NCBI GenBank assembly: GCA_947497175.1 | Contig: CANMFM010000006.1 | Location: 434,001 to 498,000, forward strand | Length of the DNA: 64,000 nt | Source: an uncultured Aquimarina sp. | Lineage (GTDB): Bacteria > Bacteroidota > Bacteroidia > Flavobacteriales > Flavobacteriaceae | Direction of reading: 5' to 3' | In this document: piece after piece, positions 36,417-43,900 of the stretch | Numbering within the stretch: the first letter of the stretch is position 1 | Layout: each line of letters starts with the position of its first letter | The notes under the pieces: generated by a model | What the model saw: the letters and a program-made list of their open reading frames with translations, nothing else | Told to the model about the DNA's origin: nothing | The model's database searches: none | Position numbers and translations under genes: made by a program

Positions 36417-37490
36417 TTATTTGTCATTACTCAAACCCAGCAAATATCTGGCGGCTGCAAAAGGTGTTTTTTCATCTTGTTGTACGGCTTTAATTTGCGA
36501 GTTCAATTCAGACTTAATTTTTGGATGCGTATAAAAAGCGCTTTTCAATTGCTCTTCAATAGTTTGTAATAGCCAAAATTTATTTTGCCGAATTCTGTTT
36601 TTTTCAAAGAAGCCGTTTTTGGTCGTTATATCAACGTATTTTAGAATCAGTTCCCATACTTCTGTAATGCCTTCTTCTTCTAATGCGCTACAAGTAGTTA
36701 CTTCTGGAGACCAATCACTTGGCGAAAGCGGATATAAATGTAATGCTTTTCTAAATTGATTTTTGGCTTGTCGTGCCCGTTTTACATTCTCTCCGTCGGC
36801 TTTGTTAATTACAATAGCATCTGCCATTTCAATGATACCGCGTTTAATACCTTGAAGTTCGTCTCCGGCACCAGCTAATTTTAACAACAAAAAGAAGTCG
36901 ACCATACTATGTACGGCAGTTTCACTCTGTCCAACACCAACAGTTTCAATAATAATGATATCATATCCGGCTGCTTCGCAAAGAATAATAGACTCTCTTG
37001 TTTTTTGAGCAACTCCTCCCAAAGAGCTTCCAGATGGGGAGGGCCTGATAAAAGCTTCTGGAGATCTAACTAGAGTCTCCATCCTTGTTTTATCTCCCAA
37101 AATACTACCATGCGATATGGCACTGCTTGGGTCTACTGCCAAAATAGCAACTCTCTTTCCTTGTTTGATTAGTAGACTACCCAGAGCTTCAATAAAGGTG
37201 CTTTTTCCAACTCCAGGTACACCTGTGATGCCTATTCTAATCGAATTGTTAGCATACGGCAGGCATTTTTCAATAAGTTGTTGGGCTTTTTGGACGTGGT
37301 TTTGTTGTGTGCTTTCAATTAATGTAATGCCTCGACTTAAAGCTGTGGTATCTTTGGCAATAATACCGTCGAGTAGGTTTTTAACAGATACTTTTTTTTG
37401 CTGTAGTTTTTTGAATCGATCAATAGCCTGGCTACTAGTGCTCGATGGTACTTTAGAAAAATTGGTATTTTGATGAATATCTTTAGACAC
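36417..37490 (-). CDS. meaB: Methylmalonyl-CoA mutase-associated GTPase MeaB
   Basis: 357 aa, start GTG at 37490. G3E-family P-loop GTPase: GVPGVGKS (90-97), DPSSAISHGSILGDKTRM, the ETVGVGQSE switch region and NKADG. It protects and reloads the B12-dependent methylmalonyl-CoA mutase. The mutase genes are not in the window, but a cobalamin adenosyltransferase lies at 50.2 kb. Probably monocistronic. Confidence 0.94.
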   Translation of the reverse strand: MSKDIHQNTNFSKVPSSTSSQAIDRFKKLQQKKVSVKNLLDGIIAKDTTALSRGITLIESTQQNHVQKAQQLIEKCLPYANNSIRIGITGVPGVGKSTFIEALGSLLIKQGKRVAILAVDPSSAISHGSILGDKTRMETLVRSPEAFIRPSPSGSSLGGVAQKTRESIILCEAAGYDIIIIETVGVGQSETAVHSMVDFFLLLKLAGAGDELQGIKRGIIEMADAIVINKADGENVKRARQAKNQFRKALHLYPLSPSDWSPEVTTCSALEEEGITEVWELILKYVDITTKNGFFEKNRIRQNKFWLLQTIEEQLKSAFYTHPKIKSELNSQIKAVQQDEKTPFAAARYLLGLSNDK

Positions 37491-37567
37491 AGAAAAGCTT
37501 TATGACAAAGTTATAAATTCCTTTTTGGATACTTTTAAATAATTTAGAAACTTCCTTACAGAAAAAA

Positions 37568-38131
37568 TCAAACCTTTATCGGGATCGCAACGGCAGTTCT
37601 GTCCCATGCCAGATACAAGATGGTAAAACCATTGGCATTTTCAAAATAGATAGAAAACTGTTCTTTACTAGTTAATAAGGGAATAACCGGAACTTCTACG
37701 GTTAAGGTATCAAAATTGGGGTCTCTTTTAGGTGTTCCGTCTATATGAACCCCCCAAGTATATGTTTTGCTGTTAAAAATAATTTTCCAGGAATTAGAAT
37801 TTGGGATCGTCCATAATGAGTATGTTCCGGCTTTGATGTGTGTTCCATCTATTTGGATATCTTTATCAGTAGTAAAAGTAGTAGCTTCGTTTGCACCAGT
37901 TCTCCATACTTCTCCATACGGAATCAAATGCCCGAAAATTTCTCTTCCTTTTTTATAGGGGCGATTATAGTATACTGTAAAGTTTACATTTTCGGCTTTG
38001 TGGGTTACAATTTCTTCAGGACTGTATTTTTTGGTATTTCTCTTTAAAATATACGTGCCTGTATATCCAATGATTACTAATCCCAGAAGTATGAATATTA
38101 TTTTTTTTAGAAATTTAGGCATAGTACTCAT
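37568..38131 (-). CDS. DUF2911 family protein, membrane-anchored
   Basis: 187 aa from the ATG at 38131 (MSTMPKFLKK); the next ATG at 38122 is also possible, and a longer frame from 38167 is unlikely. One N-terminal TM (about 10-27). The DUF2911 core is clear: HKAENVNFTVYYNRPYKKGREIFG, GEVWRTGANEATTF and GTYSLWTIP. Function unknown. The start codon lies inside a 21-bp perfect inverted repeat, so translation may be controlled by mRNA structure. Confidence 0.88.
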   Translation of the reverse strand: MSTMPKFLKKIIFILLGLVIIGYTGTYILKRNTKKYSPEEIVTHKAENVNFTVYYNRPYKKGREIFGHLIPYGEVWRTGANEATTFTTDKDIQIDGTHIKAGTYSLWTIPNSNSWKIIFNSKTYTWGVHIDGTPKRDPNFDTLTVEVPVIPLLTSKEQFSIYFENANGFTILYLAWDRTAVAIPIKV

Positions 38132-38176
38132 ATTTTGAAGTTGAAAGATACTTCTTTTCAACTTCAAAATATGAGT
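38126..38176. promoter_or_regulatory. 21-bp perfect inverted repeat over a start codon
   Basis: 38126-38146 (ACTCATATTTTGAAGTTGAAA) is the exact reverse complement of 38156-38176, loop 9 nt. In the minus-strand mRNA this hairpin spans the start codon at 38131 of the DUF2911 gene. No T-run follows, so it is not a usual terminator. Confidence 0.65.
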
Positions 38177-38203
38177 GCGCTTTCAGAAAAAAAATACCTT
38201 CGG

Positions 38204-38425
38204 CTATTTGATAAACTTTACAATATTCATGGCATTTACAGCACAAGTATCCCTTAGTGAGATTAAGATTTTGTAAATAGGTTCAGAAAAATATTTTTTT
38301 TCGATTAGATTGTCAATATGTTTTATCAGTTTATTGGTGCAATCTACGTTTGCTTCAAGAAGAGTACATATATCTTCTACATCTTCATCATTACGATTGT
38401 CGTAACTTTTCTTTAATTTATGCAT
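38204..38425 (-). CDS. Small helical protein, unknown
   Basis: 73 aa, charged and mostly helical (DDEDVEDIC-like start, CTNKLIKHIDNLIEKKYFSEP, RDTCAVNAMNIVKFIK), with three Cys. No TM and no signal. I do not recognise a family. It lies upstream of the DUF2911 gene on the same strand with the long hairpin between them, so the hairpin could also affect expression between the two. Confidence 0.6.
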   Translation of the reverse strand: MHKLKKSYDNRNDEDVEDICTLLEANVDCTNKLIKHIDNLIEKKYFSEPIYKILISLRDTCAVNAMNIVKFIK

Positions 38426-38648
38426 GGTTAATACTAGTTAATAATTAATAAAAGTTCTTTTGTTAGTGTTATTTTGATTTAAAAACTTACTTTCATAAAA
38501 GTTAATTTCATATTAATTATTTGATATTCAGATGTTTGTTGGGTATGAACGAATTTTATGTATAATTTTGCAACATAAGAAATACAATATCGTCTCTATA
38601 AATGAATGAATATTTAAATGATAATCACTAACCAAAAGTTAAAGAAGT

Positions 38649-39194
38649 TTGTTACAAAGCGAGCTAATAGAGCAATGTAGAGCCAATGATCGTAAGGCTC
38701 AGATGAAGCTTTATAATAAGTACTGTGATGGTATGTATTATGTAGCACTACGTTTCCTCAAGGACCCCTTTGAGGCGGAGGAAGCTATGCAAGAATCTTT
38801 CATTAAGGCGTTTACTAGACTACATCAATTTACCGGAGATGTTACTTTTGGAGCTTGGCTTAAACGAATCGTAATTAATAAAAGCATAGATATGCTGAAA
38901 GCTAAGAAGATGAATATGGTTGCTATTAATGAACAGGTTATGGCTACTGCTGAGGAACATAACGATTGGTCGGTTTCTGATTCGGTTACCGTAGAAGAAG
39001 TAAAAAATGCAATCGAGAGATTGCCAGAAAAGTATAAATACGCAGTTATGCTCTTTTTAATTGAAGGGTATGATCATAATGAAATAAGTGAAATATTAGG
39101 TATTACCCCTGTAGCATCAAGAACACTTGTTCACCGTGGTAAAAAGCAACTTCAGGATCAACTAAAACATTTGAGAGATGGCACAAGATATTAG
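38649..39194 (+). CDS. ECF RNA polymerase sigma factor (TTG start)
   Basis: 181 aa. Region 2 (about 12-80) with YYVALRFLKDPFEAEEAMQESFIKAF, and region 4 (120-175) with RLPEKYKYAVMLFLIEGYDHNEISEILGITPVASRTLVHRGKKQL. The N-terminus LQSELIEQCRANDRKAQMKLYNKY is fully family-like, yet the only start covering it is a TTG at 38649; the first ATG would remove 18 residues. It directs RNA polymerase to a specific regulon. The next gene overlaps by 17 nt. Confidence 0.92.
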   Translation: MLQSELIEQCRANDRKAQMKLYNKYCDGMYYVALRFLKDPFEAEEAMQESFIKAFTRLHQFTGDVTFGAWLKRIVINKSIDMLKAKKMNMVAINEQVMATAEEHNDWSVSDSVTVEEVKNAIERLPEKYKYAVMLFLIEGYDHNEISEILGITPVASRTLVHRGKKQLQDQLKHLRDGTRY

Positions 39195-39786
39195 AGAGCT
39201 ATTAAAACAGGATAAGCAGCTTCCTTCAGAACGGATTAATGAAGGTCATCAGAAGCGTTTTATGGATAGGTTAGAGAAAGAACTTCCTGTAAAAACAACA
39301 AAAAAGGTAAATTATTCGTGGCTTAAGATTGCTGCGAGTGTTGTAGTTATCCTTTCGGTCTCTTTGATGACTTTTAATCAATTTCAGCATAAAGCGCCAG
39401 CTGCAACAGATATCGTAGATAATACTGAAGTAAAAAACGCTACAGTGTTATTGAATAAACAATCTTCGCCCTTGGCAGAAATTTCGCCAAAATATGAAGA
39501 GATGGAAAGCAGCGTATTAACGCTTATAAAAGTTAAATTATCACAGATTACTATAGACGATACGAATAGAGAACTTGTCGAAAGCTTTATGGTGCGATTA
39601 AAAAATCTTGATAGCGAGTATCAAAGCCTGAATAAAGAGCTTATGGAAGTTGGTCCAAATCAACAAAGTGTAGAGGCAATGATAGAAAACCTTAAATTAA
39701 GACTGAGTTTATTAAATAGATTAAACGATAAATTAAAAGAATTAGAAAAAATTACGAATGAAAGTTATGATGAAATACAAGCTTAG
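39178..39786 (+). CDS. Putative anti-sigma factor, single-pass membrane protein
   Basis: 202 aa. A cytoplasmic N-terminus (1-45) that starts MAQDIRELLKQD, one TM (about 47-66), and an extracytoplasmic coiled-coil-rich domain (95-200). Position and overlap with the sigma gene point to an anti-sigma factor; no zinc HxxxCxxC motif is seen, so the binding mode would differ from ZAS proteins. Inferred from context. Confidence 0.75.
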   Translation: MAQDIRELLKQDKQLPSERINEGHQKRFMDRLEKELPVKTTKKVNYSWLKIAASVVVILSVSLMTFNQFQHKAPAATDIVDNTEVKNATVLLNKQSSPLAEISPKYEEMESSVLTLIKVKLSQITIDDTNRELVESFMVRLKNLDSEYQSLNKELMEVGPNQQSVEAMIENLKLRLSLLNRLNDKLKELEKITNESYDEIQA

Positions 39787-41137
39787 TATTTTTACGTCAT
39801 GTATGTTATGTTGTGTAGGCTTATTTGCGCAAGACAAGCAGCACAAGTTGAAAGAAAAATTTGATGTTGATAAAAATGTTACAGTTAGTCTAAATACTAG
39901 TCATACAAATATTGTTTTTGAAACCTGGAACAGAAACACTATTGAAGTAGAAGCTTTTTTAGAAGGTGATGATCTTACTGACGAAAATAGCAGACGTATT
40001 TTAGATAGCTGGAAAGTTAATGTGTCGGGAAACAGTGATAATGTTTTAATTAATTCTGTTGCTGGTAATTTATGGACTAGAAGTGTCACGGCTACTAATG
40101 TAAGAATGACAAAAGAAGAGTTAAGAATGCTAGAGCCGGCTATTGCAAGTATGTTGGAACCTATCATGGAAAACATTGCTAACAATCCAATGCCTAATGC
40201 ATTGTCAGATGATTTTTCGAATGTTAGTATCAATGGAGGCAGAAATAAAGCTGATGCAAAGTACATTGAACAGTGGGAAAATCAAATACGCGAAAATTTC
40301 AGTGACGATAGGGATCAAAAAAAGCAACTATGGGCTAAGCAATTTGATAAAACCCCCAACAAAATATCGGTTCAAAAAGAAATACGTTTAGAAACATGGG
40401 GGCAGCAGTACGGAAAGCAAATGGAAGCATGGGCTTCACAGCTAATCAAAGATATAGAAAATCAACAACAAGGTACAGCCAATGTTACTGTCTATCGGTA
40501 TAGTTCAACCAAAAAGAATATTGACGGTGAGGTTAATAAAATTATTAAGGTTCGTATGCCTGTAGGTGCTAAATTAAAACTTAATATTCGGCATGGTGAT
40601 GTACAATTAGCAGAACGATCAAAAAATATCAAAGCATCCTTATCGCATACTAAACTTTCTGCGAATATTATCGATGGGAGCCAAACTTTTATAAAGGCTT
40701 CATATTCGCCTGTTTTTGTTCGCCAGTGGAATAATGGTAGATTAGTGGTAAATTATGTGAAAAATTGTAGAATACAGAATGCTAAAAACCTTTTAGTTAA
40801 CGCAGATTCAAGTAATATATATATTCAACAATTAGAAGAAAATGGAGCAATTTCGGGTAGTTTTGGAGTCATTACCATTGCAAATTTAGGAGAGTCTTTT
40901 TCTACCTTAGACTTAGCAGTGCAAAACAGTGACTTCAAGCTAAAATTGCCCAAGACAGCTTTTAATATTTCTTATAGTGGAGTACAAAGTTTAATTTCTG
41001 TACCCGAAACTCTTGAGACAAATACAAGAAAGAATTTTGGTAATGTATTTATAAATGGATTTCAAAAAACCCGTAGTACCGATAAAGTGATTACGATTAA
41101 TGCCAAGTATAGCGAGGTTGTTTTGAACAATAAATAG
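39758..41137 (+). CDS. DUF4097-like exported beta-helix protein
   Basis: 459 aa. Possible ATGs at 39758, 39767 and 39770, all overlapping the preceding gene; the last two give a cleaner signal peptide ending GLFAQ. From about residue 240 the protein carries strand-turn repeats of DUF4097/DUF2807 type (KLKLNIRHGDVQLAERSKNI..., SFGVITIANLGE). An internal charged region (125-215) precedes it. Third gene of the sigma/anti-sigma operon, so probably an envelope protein of the same stress response. Confidence 0.8.
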   Translation: MKVMMKYKLSIFTSCMLCCVGLFAQDKQHKLKEKFDVDKNVTVSLNTSHTNIVFETWNRNTIEVEAFLEGDDLTDENSRRILDSWKVNVSGNSDNVLINSVAGNLWTRSVTATNVRMTKEELRMLEPAIASMLEPIMENIANNPMPNALSDDFSNVSINGGRNKADAKYIEQWENQIRENFSDDRDQKKQLWAKQFDKTPNKISVQKEIRLETWGQQYGKQMEAWASQLIKDIENQQQGTANVTVYRYSSTKKNIDGEVNKIIKVRMPVGAKLKLNIRHGDVQLAERSKNIKASLSHTKLSANIIDGSQTFIKASYSPVFVRQWNNGRLVVNYVKNCRIQNAKNLLVNADSSNIYIQQLEENGAISGSFGVITIANLGESFSTLDLAVQNSDFKLKLPKTAFNISYSGVQSLISVPETLETNTRKNFGNVFINGFQKTRSTDKVITINAKYSEVVLNNK

Positions 41138-41174
41138 AATAATAGTTTTTCATAATAATTGTAGTGTTAATTAT

Positions 41175-41216
41175 AAAAAAGCTTCATTGATTACTAAGAT
41201 CAATGGAGCTTTTTTA
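41175..41216 (+). terminator. Terminator of the sigma/anti-sigma/DUF4097 operon
   Basis: 17-bp stem AAAAAAGCTTCATTGAT/ATCAATGGAGCTTTTTT (one G-T pair), 7-nt loop, ending in T6. It starts 38 nt after the stop codon. Confidence 0.9.
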
Positions 41217-41525
41217 GTAATCCTATTCTTATGTTTTTTTCACATTTAATTAAGAATAAAAAGTAAGAATAACTAACAAATCTTGTGTTTCATCTATTGA
41301 ATAATGCTGTTTATCTATCATTTCGATAGTTTTTAGTTTTTAAATACCTGATAATTAATGTTTTAACTATTATTATGGTCAAAATTAACAATTTTTGTGT
41401 CCTTTATCGAAAATCGAAAACACTTGATCTAAAAGTCTGGTTTTTAGTTTGTTTAACAATAATTAAATAATATCATTGTATGGTAAAACCGTAATGGATA
41501 AATAAGAAACCATTAGTAAAGTAGT
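41217..41525. other. Intergenic region before the duplicated-module gene
   Basis: 309 bp, AT-rich, with no ORF of interest. TCGAAAATCGAAAA tandem (41408-41421) is the only repeat noticed. Promoter elements of the gene at 41526 were not clear. Confidence 0.35.
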
Positions 41526-42170
41526 ATGAAAATGAGATCAATTATATACCTATTCACCTTTCTTTTATGTCTTGCTAGTCATGCAAATGATGATGATCAA
41601 ACTCTTGAAGTAGAGAAAGAAGGCTTAGTAGTTATGGTTGTCAATTTTGAAGATGGAGATAAAATTAAATTGTTTGAAGTAGAAACAGGAGATCATATTT
41701 TATCTAAAACTCATAATCAAATTGATTTAAGTCAATTACCTATCGGTTCTTATTTGCTAGAAAATAATCAAGGCAAATCTATAGTTATACAAAGAACAGA
41801 AGACGAGGTTAATATAGACGGTGTAACTGAGGTTGAAGAAGAAGAATTTGTTTTGGCTTCAGACAGTAAGAGAGTGAACATGTCCAGCGATGTTGATGTA
41901 GAAGAAGAATTTGTAAACTATTACGAGAATACGCAAACAGGTTTATTAGAAATTACCAGAGAAGGTGATATTATAAATGTTGTCAATTTTGAGGATGGAG
42001 ATAAAATTAAATTATTTGAAGTAAAAAATACGGTTCATGTTTTATCTAAAACGGAAGGTTATGTAGATTTAAGTCAGTTGCCTGCAGGAGTGTACGTTTT
42101 AGAAAACAACAAAGGAGAGTCTGTAGTAGTTGAAAAATTTGTAGATGCCGACCAGGTAGCAGAAATGTAA
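41526..42170 (+). CDS. Exported protein of two sorting-domain-like repeats
   Basis: 214 aa. Signal peptide (1-20). Two near-identical modules, residues 38-88 and 152-202, each read VVNFEDGDKIKLFEV...LSKT...DLSQLP.G.Y.LEN..G.S.V. The DNA is also nearly identical (41637-41681 and 41979-42023), so the duplication is recent or kept by selection. The module resembles the C-terminal type A sorting domain of the type IX secretion system (IDLSxLPxGVYxLxxxxG), but no cargo domain is present. An acidic linker joins them. Function unknown. Confidence 0.75.
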   Translation: MKMRSIIYLFTFLLCLASHANDDDQTLEVEKEGLVVMVVNFEDGDKIKLFEVETGDHILSKTHNQIDLSQLPIGSYLLENNQGKSIVIQRTEDEVNIDGVTEVEEEEFVLASDSKRVNMSSDVDVEEEFVNYYENTQTGLLEITREGDIINVVNFEDGDKIKLFEVKNTVHVLSKTEGYVDLSQLPAGVYVLENNKGESVVVEKFVDADQVAEM

Positions 42171-42191
42171 CAGATAAAAAATAAAATATCC

Positions 42192-42222
42192 AAGGCCTAT
42201 CAAATTTTTGATAGGCCTTTTT
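42192..42222 (+). terminator. Terminator of the duplicated-module gene
   Basis: AAGGCCTATCAA stem with TTGATAGGCCTT, followed by T6; 22 nt after the stop codon. Confidence 0.88.
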
Positions 42223-42303
42223 TCATACTCGTTTTTAATGATATGCTAAGCATGTAGTATTATTAAATACGCATTGCTGATATTAAATGTAGAATGTATA
42301 GAT

Positions 42304-42337
42304 AAAAAAACACCGGTAGATAACCAGTGTTTTTTTT
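42304..42337 (-). terminator. Terminator of the DUF6249 gene
   Basis: AAACACCGGT/ACCAGTGTTT stem (one C-A mismatch), loop AGATA. On the minus strand a T-run follows. It lies 20 nt past the stop of the DUF6249 gene. Confidence 0.7.
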
Positions 42338-42355
42338 GAAAATCTAAGGATAGTT

Positions 42356-42706
42356 CTATTTGTCTAATGTCTTGGTCATATTAAAACCGACAAATAATCC
42401 AGCTCCGGCCATCAAAAAGATCGTTCCGGGATAGGCAATATCTTCTTTAAGACCTATAACTTCGCTTAAAATTCCTGCTATAAAGATACCGAGCCCGATA
42501 CCCATCAGTAAGAGCGAAAAATTCAGGATAAATACTTTCCATAAAGGAGTTACTCTTTTTTCCTTGCTACTGTAAAAAATAGATGCATCTGCTCCTTTTT
42601 CAATTAAAGCTAAACGTTCTTTGTTTCTGGCAGTTACAAATAAATACACGATTCCAAAAACACTCCCGAAAAATATTAAGGGTATTAGTACCTCTGTTGC
42701 TTCCAT
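42356..42706 (-). CDS. DUF6249 small membrane protein
   Basis: 116 aa: one N-terminal TM (about 6-25), a cytoplasmic basic loop with RNKERLALIEKGADASIF, then two TMs (about 58-80 and 90-112). This is the DUF6249 pattern of flavobacteria, whose loop recalls the RxxLIEKG segment of PspC-like proteins. It is divergent from the ECF sigma gene and has a promoter of the same -35/-10 sequence, so it probably belongs to that sigma regulon. Confidence 0.82.
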   Translation of the reverse strand: MEATEVLIPLIFFGSVFGIVYLFVTARNKERLALIEKGADASIFYSSKEKRVTPLWKVFILNFSLLLMGIGLGIFIAGILSEVIGLKEDIAYPGTIFLMAGAGLFVGFNMTKTLDK

Positions 42707-42750
42707 AATTTTTAGTTTTTAAATGATTAATACTGTTCGTTTTCTATTAA

Positions 42751-42776
42751 GACGATATCTAAGTAAATCAGGTTAC
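42751..42776 (-). promoter_or_regulatory. ECF-type promoter of the DUF6249 gene
   Basis: On the minus strand GTAACC (42776-42771), 16-bp spacer, CGTC (42754-42751). The same two boxes with the same spacing occur on the + strand at 42823-42848. The -10 is 45 bp before the start codon. Confidence 0.7.
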
Positions 42777-42822
42777 AAAAAAAAGTGGAAAAATATCTTT
42801 TGTGCTTTTTACTGAAAATAGT

Positions 42823-42848
42823 GTAACCTATGATTACCTAGTGTCGTC
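42823..42848 (+). promoter_or_regulatory. ECF-type promoter of the sigma factor gene
   Basis: GTAACC (42823-42828), 16-bp spacer, CGTC (42845-42848), 10 bp before the ATG at 42859. The transcript leader would be only a few bases. Mirror-image twin of the promoter at 42751-42776. Confidence 0.7.
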
Positions 42849-42858
42849 TTATGTGTAG

Positions 42859-43446
42859 ATGAACCATCAATCAGATCAATATTATATTAATCAAGTTCTG
42901 CAAGGACAGGTAAATGCTTTTTCAGTACTTGTAGAACGCTATCAAAATTTAGTTTTTACTGTGGTGTATCGCATGCTAAAAAATAAAGAACAGGCCGAAG
43001 AAGTTGCTCAGGATAGTTTTATTAAAGCATACGAATCTTTAGGTAAATATCGAGGAGATTCCAAGTTTTCTACATGGTTGTATACCATTGCTTATCGAAA
43101 AAGCCTTGATACTTTAAAGGTAAATAAGCGAATGAAGACATCTGAATTTATTGATACTATAAATGAAGGAGAGATAGAACTGGTTAACGATGCTTTAAGT
43201 TATTTGCAGGCTAAAGAAAGAAAAGAAATTATCTCAGATAGTATAATGAAGCTTCCTGAAGATGAAGCGGTAATTATTACCTTATATTATTTTGAAGAGA
43301 AAAGTATAAAAGAAATTGTTGAAATTGTTGGTTTAACCCTGGATAATGTGAAAGTAAAGCTGTACCGAAGTAGAAAAAAGCTATATTCGATATTACAATA
43401 TCATATATCTCCTGAATTAAGTAATAAAAATGGAAGAGCAATATAA
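42859..43446 (+). CDS. ECF RNA polymerase sigma factor, autoregulated
   Basis: 195 aa. Region 2 (12-85): YQNLVFTVVYRMLKNKEQAEEVAQDSFIKAYESL, typical of RpoE-like ECF factors. Region 4 (about 125-180): KLPEDEAVIITLYYFEEKSIKEIVEIVGLTLDNVKVKLYRSRKKL. Its promoter has GTAACC-N16-CGTC boxes, matching the divergent DUF6249 promoter, which suggests it directs both. It overlaps the next gene by 17 nt. Confidence 0.93.
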   Translation: MNHQSDQYYINQVLQGQVNAFSVLVERYQNLVFTVVYRMLKNKEQAEEVAQDSFIKAYESLGKYRGDSKFSTWLYTIAYRKSLDTLKVNKRMKTSEFIDTINEGEIELVNDALSYLQAKERKEIISDSIMKLPEDEAVIITLYYFEEKSIKEIVEIVGLTLDNVKVKLYRSRKKLYSILQYHISPELSNKNGRAI

Positions 43447-43825
43447 AGACATAGAAAAGATGGTTCGAGAGGCAGGATTAGATAGTCCGTCTCCGGATTT
43501 TTTACAACATGTAATGAAAGGAGTAGAGGTTTCTCAATCAGAAAGAACATTTACGTATAAACCTCTAATTTCTGGACATACCTGGTTGTTTATTGGTTTA
43601 ATTTCTATCGCAGTAATTTTCGCTTTAGTGTTTATGCCAGATACAGCGGGATCTGTGTCTTCATATATTGATTTTTCCTTTTTACATTCAATACATATTA
43701 AAAATCCAATATCCGGATTGGTACTGTCCAAAACAACTATCTATGGTATTTTGTTTTTAGGCATTCTATTTTTTGTGCAAGTCACTCTGCTTAAGAAAAG
43801 GATTGATCGAAGTTTTTCTATGTAA
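43430..43825 (+). CDS. Putative anti-sigma factor with two membrane helices
   Basis: 131 aa. Short N-terminal helix region (EEQYKDIEKMVREAGLDSPSPDFLQHVMKGVEV), then TM helices at about 47-66 and 98-116. Overlap with the sigma gene and topology (cytoplasmic N-terminus, few periplasmic residues) suggest an anti-sigma factor. No zinc-binding motif. Assigned by context only. Confidence 0.7.
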   Translation: MEEQYKDIEKMVREAGLDSPSPDFLQHVMKGVEVSQSERTFTYKPLISGHTWLFIGLISIAVIFALVFMPDTAGSVSSYIDFSFLHSIHIKNPISGLVLSKTTIYGILFLGILFFVQVTLLKKRIDRSFSM

Positions 43826-43900
43826 CGTTAAAAAAAATATTTTTTAAACTGCGGTACATTCTCTATTTTACATACATATTAATCATAGGGAAGCAGTTGT

